From assembly GCF_001613305.1 (NCBI RefSeq), contig NZ_BDCC01000009.1:496001-560000 (forward strand): DNA of 64,000 nt, given 5' to 3'. Made by a program: the position numbers and the translations under genes. The stretch comes from Nocardia vaccinii NBRC 15922. GTDB lineage: Bacteria; Actinomycetota; Actinomycetes; Mycobacteriales; Mycobacteriaceae. Shown here one piece after another: positions 1 through 7,671 of this stretch; position 1 is the first letter of the stretch; each line of letters starts with the position of its first letter. Below the pieces are notes generated by a model that was not told the origin of the DNA, searched no databases, and saw nothing but the letters and a program-made list of their open reading frames with translations.

Positions 1-12
1 ATTTATCGCTGG

Positions 13-1170
13 TCAGCCCACATCTTCCCACCAGCGAACCTGCGGTGATAGCGCATTGGCATCGATACGTTGACCCGGCAACGGAACCGATACCGGCGTT
101 CCGGCCGCGCGGGCCGAGGCGACCAGCCGCCGCACCGGCTCCGACCAGCCATGGAATGCCAGATTGAAAGTTGCCCAGTGAATCGGGACGATCAGGCCGT
201 GACCGGAATTTCCACGGCACACGTCGGCGTGTGCGCGCACCGCCTCCTCCGGATTCATGTGCACATCGGGCCAGTGCACGTCGTAGGCGCCGATCGGCAA
301 CAGCGTCAGATCGAACGGGCCCAGGCTTTCGCCGATCTCCGCGAATGCCTTGGTGTACCCGGTATCTCCGCCGAAAAAGGCGCGCCGGGTGGGTCCGGCG
401 ATCGTCCACGAGGCCCACAGCGTGGTATTGCGTACCAGCCCGCGACCGGAGAAGTGCCGGGCCTCGGTACACGTGATCACGAGTTCGCCCGGCTGCCCGC
501 CGCCGACCGGTTCGGACAGGGAAAATGAAGCGTTCCAATCCAATTCGATTATGCGATCCTCGGGAACGGCCCACATGCGCAGATGCGCGCCGATGCCGAT
601 CGGCACCACGAAGGGCGCATCCTGAGCCGCGACCAGCGCGGTGACCGTATCGCGGTCCAGGTGGTCGTAGTGGTCGTGCGAGATGACGATCGCATCCACC
701 GGCGGCAGCTCCGACAGCGGCGCCGGCACCGGATGCATGCGCGTCGGCCCCACGATCGCGGACGGCGAAACCCGTTCGCTCCACACCGGATCGGTGAGAA
801 CCCGATATCCGTCCACCTCGAGCAGCGTCGAGGCGTGCCCGTACCAGGTGACCGCCAGCTCACCCGCCTGTTCGGGCACATCCGGCGTGACCAGCGGGAT
901 CCGGCCCGGCGGGCGTCCGACACCGCGCCGAGTCAGCGCCGAGAACATCAGCGACACACCGGATCCCGGGACCATCAGAGAACTGGGCTCGGTGTTGTAG
1001 AACTGCCGGTTGCGATAGCGCGCGGACCGCGCGGCCACCGGTGCGATTGCCGACACCGAGGCGCCCATCGTCGCGGGCATCTCCCAGACCGCCCGCGCGA
1101 CCCAGCTCAGTCCGACCGCGCCGGCCATGCCCAGGGCGGTTCGGCGCACGATCGTGGTCAAGGTGCTCAT
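13..1170 (-). CDS. MBL-fold metallo-hydrolase (NAPE-PLD-like)
   Basis: A 385-residue metallo-beta-lactamase-fold hydrolase. The metal-binding signature His165-Asp-His167-Tyr-Asp169-His170 is intact, and further conserved blocks (GGDTGY, then a PIHWATF motif near the C-terminus) fit the Rv0906/NAPE-PLD-like branch. That branch acts on phosphodiester or phospholipid-like substrates; the real substrate is unknown. Residues 10-30 after an RR pair are hydrophobic, so the protein may be exported or membrane-anchored. I chose the ATG at 1170, which overlaps the stop of the crotonase gene as TGATG, rather than the longer frame. That overlap implies translational coupling with the upstream gene. Confidence 0.85.
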   Translation of the reverse strand: MSTLTTIVRRTALGMAGAVGLSWVARAVWEMPATMGASVSAIAPVAARSARYRNRQFYNTEPSSLMVPGSGVSLMFSALTRRGVGRPPGRIPLVTPDVPEQAGELAVTWYGHASTLLEVDGYRVLTDPVWSERVSPSAIVGPTRMHPVPAPLSELPPVDAIVISHDHYDHLDRDTVTALVAAQDAPFVVPIGIGAHLRMWAVPEDRIIELDWNASFSLSEPVGGGQPGELVITCTEARHFSGRGLVRNTTLWASWTIAGPTRRAFFGGDTGYTKAFAEIGESLGPFDLTLLPIGAYDVHWPDVHMNPEEAVRAHADVCRGNSGHGLIVPIHWATFNLAFHGWSEPVRRLVASARAAGTPVSVPLPGQRIDANALSPQVRWWEDVG

Positions 1171-1886
1171 CAGCGCCCCTCGAATTTCGCCGGACGCTTC
1201 TCCTGCCGAGCCAACCGCGCCTCCTGCGCGTCGGCGCTGCTCCAGGCGGCCTCGAGCGCCGCACGCTGGGCCGATGACTGCGGATCGCGGGTGCCGTCGT
1301 CGTTGAGCACCAGCTTCAGGTGACGCAGCGACAGCGGGGCCAGTTCCGCGATCGACTTCGCCCACCCCTGTGCGTCGGCCAATGTGCCGATCCGATTCGC
1401 GAAGCCGAAAGTGTACGCGTCGGAAGCCGATACGGTGTCCAGGCCCAGCAGGATGCTGCGCGCGGGGCCGCCGCCGATGATCGAGGCCAACCGACGCACT
1501 GTCCAACGGTCCACGGAGACACCGATTTTCGCGGCCGGAATACCGATGTAGGCGTCGGGCGCCATCACCCGAAGATCGGCGGCCAGCGACAATTGCACGC
1601 CGCCGCCGAGCGCTGGGCCGTTCAGCGCGGCGATGACCGGCACCGGGACGGATTCGATGGTGGACAGCATGTCCATCAGGGCGTCGAGGAAGGTCTGCGA
1701 GTACACCCCGTTGAGATCGGCGCCGGCACTGAAGACCGTGCCCTGGCCGGTCAGCACGATGACCCGGGCATCCTTGGCGGCGGTGACCACGGCCTCTCGC
1801 AGCCGCCCGACCAATTCCTCGTTGAGCGCGTTGCGGCGCTCCGGACGCTGTAATTCGATGGTGACGACGTCACCATCGCGACTCAC
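1170..1886 (-). CDS. echA6: Enoyl-CoA hydratase/isomerase family, EchA6-like
   Basis: A 238-residue crotonase-fold protein. The two oxyanion-hole segments FSAGADL (residues 52-58) and GPALGGG (90-96) are present. The two glutamates that catalyse hydration in classical crotonases are missing: the position after GGGV is Gln98, and the second falls in IPAAK with Ala. That matches mycobacterial EchA6 (Rv0905), which binds long-chain acyl-CoA without hydratase activity and feeds mycolate synthesis. The start is the GTG at 1886; a TTG nine bases upstream sits nearer a GGAGG and is an alternative. The next gene (MBL hydrolase) is coupled by a 1-base overlap. The symbol rests on similarity and on the nearby carboxyltransferase. 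Confidence 0.8.
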   Translation of the reverse strand: MSRDGDVVTIELQRPERRNALNEELVGRLREAVVTAAKDARVIVLTGQGTVFSAGADLNGVYSQTFLDALMDMLSTIESVPVPVIAALNGPALGGGVQLSLAADLRVMAPDAYIGIPAAKIGVSVDRWTVRRLASIIGGGPARSILLGLDTVSASDAYTFGFANRIGTLADAQGWAKSIAELAPLSLRHLKLVLNDDGTRDPQSSAQRAALEAAWSSADAQEARLARQEKRPAKFEGR

Positions 1887-2008
1887 TGCGAGCAAGGGGC
1901 CTCCCCGGTTCGTACGGTAGTGGACTGGACGCGTCGTCTCGCCTCGGACAACCTTCACTGTATGCGGCGGGCGGTTGCCCGGCCGCACCCGACGCACTTC
2001 GCGGTACT

Positions 2009-3367
2009 GTGGCGGCCGTGACCGCAGCCGATGTCGACATCCTGGTGATCGGCGCCGGACAGGCCGGACTGTCCGCCGGATATCACCTCCGACGCCTCGG
2101 ATTGCGTCCCGAACAGGACTTTCTCATCGTCGATCACGCACCGGGCCCCGGCGGAGCCTGGCAGTTCCGGTGGCCCTCGCTCACCCTCACCACCGTGAAC
2201 GGCGTACACGACCTCCCAGGAATGGCCTTTGCCGAGGTGCTGCGGCCCGGTTCCGAACACGCCGAGGCCGCCACCGCCGTCCCCGAGTACTACGCCCGCT
2301 ACGAACAGCGCTTCGGCCTGCGGGTGCACCGCCCCACCACCGTCCGCGTGGTGTGCGACCGCGCCACCCCCACCACCTGCCCCGCCGAATCCGTCGACGG
2401 CCTCCTGCACGCCGAGACCGTTCCGGGCGCATCCGGCGAGACGATATCCCCTTCCGCCGGGAAAGCCGACCGGGCACGTCGGACCTCAGCCGAGACGACC
2501 GGCGGATCCCGCAGCGCCACACCGTCTCTCGGTGGATCGCCCGAGACGGATCGCACCTGGGCGGCCGAAGCGTCTCGCGCGGCCGAGGCGCGGACGGCCG
2601 CGAGTTCCGGTTCAGCGATCGAAACAGCCGGTGCGGCAATGACTTCCGAAACCCCCGTAGCTACGCTGCGGCTACGTGGGCTGATCAATGCGACGGGAAC
2701 GTGGGACAAGCCGTTCATTCCCTACTATCCGGGCGCGGAAACGTTCGGCGGACGGCAATTACATGCCCACGACTACCGGACCGCGGAGCAGTTCACCGGC
2801 CGGCACGTGGTGGTCGTCGGCGCCGGAATCTCGGCGGTGCAGTTGCTCGACGAGATATCGCAGGTGACCACGACGACCTGGACGTCGCGGACCGAACCGC
2901 GTTGGCGCACCGACGAATTCACCCGCGAGGCCGGTCGGCGCGCGGTGGCGATGGTCGAGGATCGGGTGCGGCGCGGGTTACCGCCCCGCTCGGTGGTATC
3001 GGTGACCGGACTACCGGTCGACGACCGGATTCGCGCCGCACGCGCGCGCGGCGCGATGGAATGGCATCCGATGTTCACCCGGATCGAACCCGGCGGCGTG
3101 CGCTGGGCGGACGGCTCCTTCCAGCCCGCCGACGTGATCCTGTGGGCCACCGGATTCCGCAGCGCGCTCGATCATCTCGCGCCGCTGCGGCTGCGCGGGC
3201 CGGGCGGCGGCATCACGATGACCGGACGCCTGGCTACCCAGGTCGCCGCCGACCCGCGCATCCACCTGCTCGGCTACGGCCCGTCGGCAAGTACCATCGG
3301 CGCGAATCGCGCGGGCCGCGCCGCCGCGGTGGAACTCACGGAATACCTCGACCTGCGCCGGCCATAG
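2009..3367 (+). CDS. FAD/NAD(P)-binding flavin monooxygenase-like oxidoreductase with low-complexity insert
   Basis: A 452-residue protein with two dinucleotide-binding motifs: GAGQAG at residues 15-20 for FAD, and VVGAGISA near residue 270 for NAD(P)H. An ATGF motif near the C-terminus is typical of flavin-containing monooxygenases. Substrate is unknown. Between about residues 139 and 217 lies roughly 80 residues of Ala/Ser/Thr/Arg-rich sequence where relatives pass directly from a beta-strand to the LINATGTW segment. The insert (about 2423-2660) keeps the frame. The start is GTG 2009; GTG 2018 is also possible. The gene diverges from the crotonase pair with a gap of about 120 bases, and its 3' end faces the aldo/keto reductase 18 bases away. 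Confidence 0.8.
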   Translation: MAAVTAADVDILVIGAGQAGLSAGYHLRRLGLRPEQDFLIVDHAPGPGGAWQFRWPSLTLTTVNGVHDLPGMAFAEVLRPGSEHAEAATAVPEYYARYEQRFGLRVHRPTTVRVVCDRATPTTCPAESVDGLLHAETVPGASGETISPSAGKADRARRTSAETTGGSRSATPSLGGSPETDRTWAAEASRAAEARTAASSGSAIETAGAAMTSETPVATLRLRGLINATGTWDKPFIPYYPGAETFGGRQLHAHDYRTAEQFTGRHVVVVGAGISAVQLLDEISQVTTTTWTSRTEPRWRTDEFTREAGRRAVAMVEDRVRRGLPPRSVVSVTGLPVDDRIRAARARGAMEWHPMFTRIEPGGVRWADGSFQPADVILWATGFRSALDHLAPLRLRGPGGGITMTGRLATQVAADPRIHLLGYGPSASTIGANRAGRAAAVELTEYLDLRRP

Positions 3368-3385
3368 CGGACGGCCCGCGCGTGA

Positions 3386-4243
3386 TCAGGCCTCCAGGCC
3401 GACGCTGAAGTCGTCCGGGTCCGGGCCGAGGCGAGAACCGGTGTCCAGCGCGGAGATGAGCTGCATCTGCTCGAAGCTCAGCTCGAAGGAGAACACGTCG
3501 AAATTCTCCGCGATCCGGGACGGCGTCACGGATTTGGGAATCACCACATTGCCCAGCTGCAGATGCCAGCGGATGATCACCTGCGCGGGGGTGCGGCCGA
3601 CCTCCGCGGCGATCGAGGCGATCGTCGGATCCTTCAGTTCCGAGCCCTGCCCGAGCGGGGCCCACGCCTCGGTCGAGATGCCGTGTTCGGCGTGGAAGGC
3701 GCGCAGCTCCGGCTGTGCCAGGCTGGGGTGCAGCTCGACCTGATTCAGTACCGGAATCTCCCCGGTTTCGCCGATGAGTCGCTCCAAATGCTCGCGAGTG
3801 AAATTGGACACACCGATCGATCCGACCCGACCCTGCGACTTGATCTCCTGCATCGCCCGGAACGCATCTACGTACCGATCGGCGGCGGGCACCGGCCAGT
3901 GGATGAGGTACAGATCCAGATAATCCATGTCCAGCTCGGCCATCGTGGTGTCGAAGGCGCGCAGCGTGGAGTCGTAGCCCTGCTCGGAATTCCACAGCTT
4001 GCTGGTGACGTAGACCTCGTCCCGGTCCAGACCGGATTTGCGCACCGCCTCGCCCACGCCGGCTTCGTTGGCGTATACAGCCGCGGTGTCGATACTGCGG
4101 TATCCGGCCTCGAGCGCAGTCGTAACCGCCGAGGCCGCCTCCTCCGGCGGAACCTGGAAGACACCGAAGCCCAGCCTCGGTATCACGGACCCGTCGTTCA
4201 GGACGATCGAGGGGACGGCACTGGTCTCGCTGCGATAGGTCAC
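3386..4243 (-). CDS. Aldo/keto reductase, 2,5-diketo-D-gluconate reductase type
   Basis: A 285-residue NADPH-dependent carbonyl reductase of the AKR superfamily. The catalytic tetrad is complete: Asp52, Tyr57, Lys82 and His115 (in LIHWP). The C-terminal cofactor loop IPKSVTPSRIAEN binds the 2'-phosphate of NADPH. The pattern is closest to the AKR5 group of cytosolic reductases acting on small aldehydes and ketones; the physiological substrate cannot be read from sequence. The gene stands alone on the minus strand between the flavin oxidoreductase and the carboxyltransferase. Confidence 0.9.
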   Translation of the reverse strand: MTYRSETSAVPSIVLNDGSVIPRLGFGVFQVPPEEAASAVTTALEAGYRSIDTAAVYANEAGVGEAVRKSGLDRDEVYVTSKLWNSEQGYDSTLRAFDTTMAELDMDYLDLYLIHWPVPAADRYVDAFRAMQEIKSQGRVGSIGVSNFTREHLERLIGETGEIPVLNQVELHPSLAQPELRAFHAEHGISTEAWAPLGQGSELKDPTIASIAAEVGRTPAQVIIRWHLQLGNVVIPKSVTPSRIAENFDVFSFELSFEQMQLISALDTGSRLGPDPDDFSVGLEA

Positions 4244-4315
4244 AATCCGACGGTAGAAGCGGTTCGTCCGACCGTCAACGAACCCTCCCGAGCGTGTTGG
4301 TGCGACATCGGATAC

Positions 4316-5848
4316 TCATCGCAAACCGAGACGGCGATATCGCCGCTGCCGAGCGAGCACGAGTTCGTCCGCCGATCGGCCGCCCAACCAGGTCAGTTCC
4401 GCGGCGATCGCGCCCACCATGCGGCGGGCGAAATCGACCGGTTCGTCCGCGGCGTCCGGCTTTTCGGGCACGATGCGATCCACCACACCGTCGGCCAGCA
4501 GTTCGGATGCGCGGATGCGTTGTGCGTCGGCGAGGGCGGGCGCGTGCTCGGTATCGCGGAAAACGATGGCGCTGGCGCCCTCCGGCGGCAGCGGCGCGAG
4601 CCAGGCGTGCGTCGCGGCGAGCACCCGGTCGGCCGGGAGCAGGGCCAGCGCGCCGCCACCACTGCCCTGTCCGAGCAACACCGACACCGTGGGTGTGCCG
4701 AGAGTGATGAGATCGGCCAGGCAGCGCGCGATTTCGGGAGCGAGCCCGCGTTCCTCGGCCTCGCGCGAGAGCGCCGCACCGGTGGTGTCGATCACCAGGA
4801 CCAGCGGCAGACGCAGTTCCGCGGCCAACTGCATACTGCGCCGCGCCTCCCGCAATGCGGCCGGGCCCATGGTGTTCTCACCGGTCTGTCCCGCGCGATC
4901 GTGGCCGAATACCACGCAGGATCGACCGCGCAAGCGGGCCAGGGCGAGGACGACGGTCCGATCCGATTCGCCTTGACCGGTGCCGCTCAACGGAACTCGA
5001 TCCGTCACGTGGCGCAACAGTTCACGTATTCCGGGACGGCCCGGGCGGCGGGAGATCAGCACCGAATCCCAAGTCGATAGTCCTGAAGGTGAATTCGATT
5101 GTCCGGCAGCGTGTTCCACCTCATCCGTTCCGGCGAGGCGAATGTCCGGAAGTCTGCCCGACTCGTCCGAATCCGAAATATCTTGCCGCTCGGAGTTATT
5201 CACAACGTTCAACACCCGATGTGCGATCCGCCGGAACACCCGAACCGACACCACGCCGTCGATCACGCCGCTGCGATACAGATTCTCGGCGGTCTGCACG
5301 CCAGCGGGAAACTGCCGCCCGTACAGCGCCCGATACACCCTGGGCCCGAGAAAGCCGATCAACGCACCCGGCTCGGCGAATGTCATGTGCCCCAACGAAC
5401 CCCAGGACGCGAACACCCCGCCCATCGTCGGATCACGCAGATACACCAGATACGGATATCCAGCCGCCTTGTGCATCGTCACGGCCGCGGCGACCTTGAC
5501 CATCTGCACGAAAGCGACTGTGCCCTCCTGCATCCGGGTCCCGCCCGAGGTCGGCGAGGCCACCAGGGGCAGCCCGAGCTCGGTCGCACTCTCCACCGCC
5601 AGCACGATCCGCTCGGCCGCCGCCACCCCGATCGACCCCGCGAGAAACCCGAATTCACAAGCGATCACGGCGATCCGCCGCCCGCGCAACCGGCCCTCGC
5701 CGGTCACCACCGACTCGTCCACCCCCGACCGCTCCGCGGCCGCCCGCAAGTCCTCGCGATACTCCGGCCCCGCCGCAACCTCTACCGGCGGCCGATCCCA
5801 GCTCACGAACGAACCGGGATCGAGCAACTCCGCCAACAACTCCTGCAT
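4316..5848 (-). CDS. accD3: Acyl-CoA carboxylase carboxyltransferase, fused beta/alpha, AccD3-like
   Basis: A 510-residue carboxyltransferase that would move CO2 from carboxybiotin to an acyl-CoA. The beta-like half (about 1-230) holds SPTSGGTRMQEG and MGGVFASWG; the alpha-like half (about 260-510) holds the HDRAGQTGENTMG region and GQGSGGGALAL. There is no biotin-carrier or biotin-carboxylase domain and no N-terminal Cys4 zinc finger, so a separate alpha subunit is required. Proximity to an EchA6-like gene mirrors mycobacterial accD3 (Rv0904c). The start ATG 5848 is preceded by GGAGG with a 6-base spacer; that Shine-Dalgarno lies inside dispersed repeat copy A. The linker around residues 235-265 is acidic and poorly conserved. 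Confidence 0.85.
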   Translation of the reverse strand: MQELLAELLDPGSFVSWDRPPVEVAAGPEYREDLRAAAERSGVDESVVTGEGRLRGRRIAVIACEFGFLAGSIGVAAAERIVLAVESATELGLPLVASPTSGGTRMQEGTVAFVQMVKVAAAVTMHKAAGYPYLVYLRDPTMGGVFASWGSLGHMTFAEPGALIGFLGPRVYRALYGRQFPAGVQTAENLYRSGVIDGVVSVRVFRRIAHRVLNVVNNSERQDISDSDESGRLPDIRLAGTDEVEHAAGQSNSPSGLSTWDSVLISRRPGRPGIRELLRHVTDRVPLSGTGQGESDRTVVLALARLRGRSCVVFGHDRAGQTGENTMGPAALREARRSMQLAAELRLPLVLVIDTTGAALSREAEERGLAPEIARCLADLITLGTPTVSVLLGQGSGGGALALLPADRVLAATHAWLAPLPPEGASAIVFRDTEHAPALADAQRIRASELLADGVVDRIVPEKPDAADEPVDFARRMVGAIAAELTWLGGRSADELVLARQRRYRRLGLR

Positions 5849-5850
5849 CT

Positions 5851-5990
5851 TCGGCCTCCGCTCCGGCGGCGGGCCGCAGCCCCCGAGGGGCCGCTTCTTC
5901 CCTCCGCTCCTCCGCTCCGTCAGTCCGGAATCAACCCCGGCCGCGGCCTCGAAGTTGGCGTTATTCAGGGTAAACGGAACTCGGATGATG
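5851..5990 (+). repeat. Dispersed intergenic repeat, copy A
   Basis: About 140 bp. It begins TTCGGCCTCCGCTCCGGC, carries a central block CCGCTTCTTCCCTCCGCTCC followed by CAGTCCGGAATC, and continues with GCGGCCTCGAAG-TTGGCGTTA and a tail close to GGAACTCGGATGA. The same ordered blocks occur at 22034-22228, 23125-23271 (reverse) and 54305-54770. On the minus strand the copy ends three bases from the carboxyltransferase ATG and contributes its GGAGG. Confidence 0.8.
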
Positions 5991-6117
5991 CCCAGTGGAC
6001 CTGATCGCGTTGTCCGAGATCGAGTTAAGGATATGTTCGCGCAGGCGTGGGCGGTGCGCTACACGGCGTTCGTAACACCGAGAGTTAATGGACCACAGCC
6101 CTCATCGAGTCATGGAC

Positions 6118-6200
6118 AGTCGCACCCTTGCCCGGGATACGCGACGCATCCGACCCACTCGGATCGGATGATCGTGCGCATCCCCGGCAAGGGTGCGACT
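6118..6200. repeat. 83-bp imperfect palindrome in the 5991-6292 gap
   Basis: The sequence and its reverse complement align over all 83 bases. The outer arms AGTCGCACCCTTGCC are perfect (15 bp); GGGAT and CGC then pair with single mismatches, and an inner CATCCGA/TCGGATG pair closes the centre. It lies downstream of the conservon GTPase gene and upstream of the carboxyltransferase gene, both on the minus strand, so a terminator or RNA-structure role is plausible. I see no poly-T tract. The rest of the 300-base gap holds no convincing gene. Confidence 0.85.
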
Positions 6201-6292
6201 GGTGATCACCCCGTAACGCCGGAACACGCCGCGGAGTGCCGGGCGGCCCTTCTCCAGCCGACAGGGCTCGCGACCCTGTCTCGCCGGGCCGC

Positions 6293-6895
6293 TCAGTAAC
6301 CCTGCACGACCTTGCGCAGCGCGTACTCGGTGACCGAGACCAACGCCTGCTTCACCGGCTCGCGGCGACGCGCGTCGATCGACATGATCGGCACATCCGC
6401 CGGGACCGCCAGCGCCTGCCGGATGTCCTCGGTCGGATACCTGGGCGCATCATCGAATTCGTTGATGGCGACCAGGAACGGCAGGCTCCGCGCCTCGAAA
6501 TAATCGACGGCGGCGAAACTGTCCTCCAGCCGGCGGGTGTCGACCAACACCACGGCGCCGATGGCGCCGCGGATCAGGTCGTCCCACATGAACCAGAAGC
6601 GGTACTGCCCCGGTGTACCGAACAGGTAGAGCACGAGGTCGTCGGCGAGGCTGATCCTGCCGAAGTCCATCGCCACCGTTGTGGTGTTCTTGGTCGGCAC
6701 GGCGGCCAGGCTGTCGACCCCGACACTGGCATTGGTCACCAATGCCTCGGTGCGCAGCGGAACGATCTCCGAAACCGCACCGACCAGGGTCGTCTTGCCC
6801 ACACCGAAACCGCCCGCGACCACGATCTTCGCCGAGGTAGGTTTACTGGTGCGGGTATCGACCTGGGCCGTCGAATCAAATACGCCGGAGTCCAC
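6293..6895 (-). CDS. Conservon small GTPase (CvnD type)
   Basis: A 200-residue Ras/Rab-like GTPase of the actinobacterial conservon family. The P-loop GGFGVGKT spans residues 28-35, a DxxG-equivalent FGTPGQYRF follows, and NEFD takes the place of the NKxD base-recognition motif. It is the last gene of a cvnA-B-C-D-like operon and overlaps the DUF742 gene by 20 bases. In characterised conservons the kinase, roadblock, DUF742 and GTPase proteins form a membrane-associated signalling complex resembling a G-protein-coupled system; the input here is unknown. Start is GTG 6895. Confidence 0.9.
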   Translation of the reverse strand: MDSGVFDSTAQVDTRTSKPTSAKIVVAGGFGVGKTTLVGAVSEIVPLRTEALVTNASVGVDSLAAVPTKNTTTVAMDFGRISLADDLVLYLFGTPGQYRFWFMWDDLIRGAIGAVVLVDTRRLEDSFAAVDYFEARSLPFLVAINEFDDAPRYPTEDIRQALAVPADVPIMSIDARRREPVKQALVSVTEYALRKVVQGY

Positions 6896-7250
6896 TAAGA
6901 ACCCTTTCGATCAGCTCGCGACGTTCATCGTCGCTCGAGTCGTCCTTCAATGTCGCCGAGACTCGTACATGTCCGGCCTCGATGAGATCGGCAACGAGAA
7001 CACGTGCCACCCCGATCGGGATACCCAGCCGGGCGGCCAGTTCGGCAACCGATGGCGACTCCCTGCACAACTCCACAATTGACGTCTCGATATTGGTGAG
7101 TTCGAACTGCCGCTCGAAGGCGACCGCTTGCGCTGCGACGAGCGCCTCCAACGCCAACTCGACCGTCGGCCGCGTACGGCCGGCGGTCAGTGAGTACGGG
7201 CGTACGAGGCTCGGCTCGGCGCTCCCCACGCGCTGGTTGTCTATGTCCAT
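6876..7250 (-). CDS. DUF742 protein (CvnC type)
   Basis: A 124-residue DUF742 protein. Residues 8-25 hold the SLVRPYSLTAGRTRP signature, and a winged-helix-like segment follows (SVAELAARLGIPIGVARVLVADL, described rather than quoted in full: about residues 66-90). The family is always found with roadblock proteins and GTPases in conservons, and its winged helix suggests protein or DNA contact, not yet shown here. The stop lies inside the GTPase gene, and the roadblock gene ends 7 bases upstream, so all four genes are one operon. Confidence 0.9.
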   Translation of the reverse strand: MDIDNQRVGSAEPSLVRPYSLTAGRTRPTVELALEALVAAQAVAFERQFELTNIETSIVELCRESPSVAELAARLGIPIGVARVLVADLIEAGHVRVSATLKDDSSDDERRELIERVLSGLRRI

Positions 7251-7257
7251 CCCACCA

Positions 7258-7671
7258 TCAGGAACCCATCGTGACGCGAGGCGTCGCCTGAACCGTCTGG
7301 CCCACCCGCTCGACCAACAACGCCATTTCGTAGCCGACCTGGCCGATGTCGCACGACGTGTTGGTCAGTACGGCCAGATAGGACCCGTCGCCGACGGCCA
7401 TCAGCAATAGGTAGCCGTGTTCCATCTCGACCACCGACTGCAGAACGGTGCCGCCCTCGAACAGGTTGGACACACCCACCGAGAGGCTGGCCAGCCCGGC
7501 GGTCACTGCGGATAGCTGTTCGGCACGGTCCACGGGCAACTGGGCGCTCGCGGCCATCAACAGACCGTCCGCCGAAACCAGCACGGCATGAGCGACGCCA
7601 GGAACCTCGTTGGCGAAGTTCGAAACCAGCCAGTCCAGCTGACGGTTCGTACCACCTAGATCGGGGTTCAT
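7258..7671 (-). CDS. Roadblock/LC7 domain protein (CvnB type)
   Basis: A 137-residue roadblock/LC7 protein. The N-terminal helix [15 protein letters not shown], the strand [15 protein letters not shown] and the closing block [16 protein letters not shown] are typical of the MglB-like fold that regulates small GTPases. The likely partner is the GTPase encoded two genes downstream. Its ATG overlaps the stop of the sensor kinase gene as ATGA (7668-7671), implying tight translational coupling. Confidence 0.92.
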   Translation of the reverse strand: MNPDLGGTNRQLDWLVSNFANEVPGVAHAVLVSADGLLMAASAQLPVDRAEQLSAVTAGLASLSVGVSNLFEGGTVLQSVVEMEHGYLLLMAVGDGSYLAVLTNTSCDIGQVGYEMALLVERVGQTVQATPRVTMGS

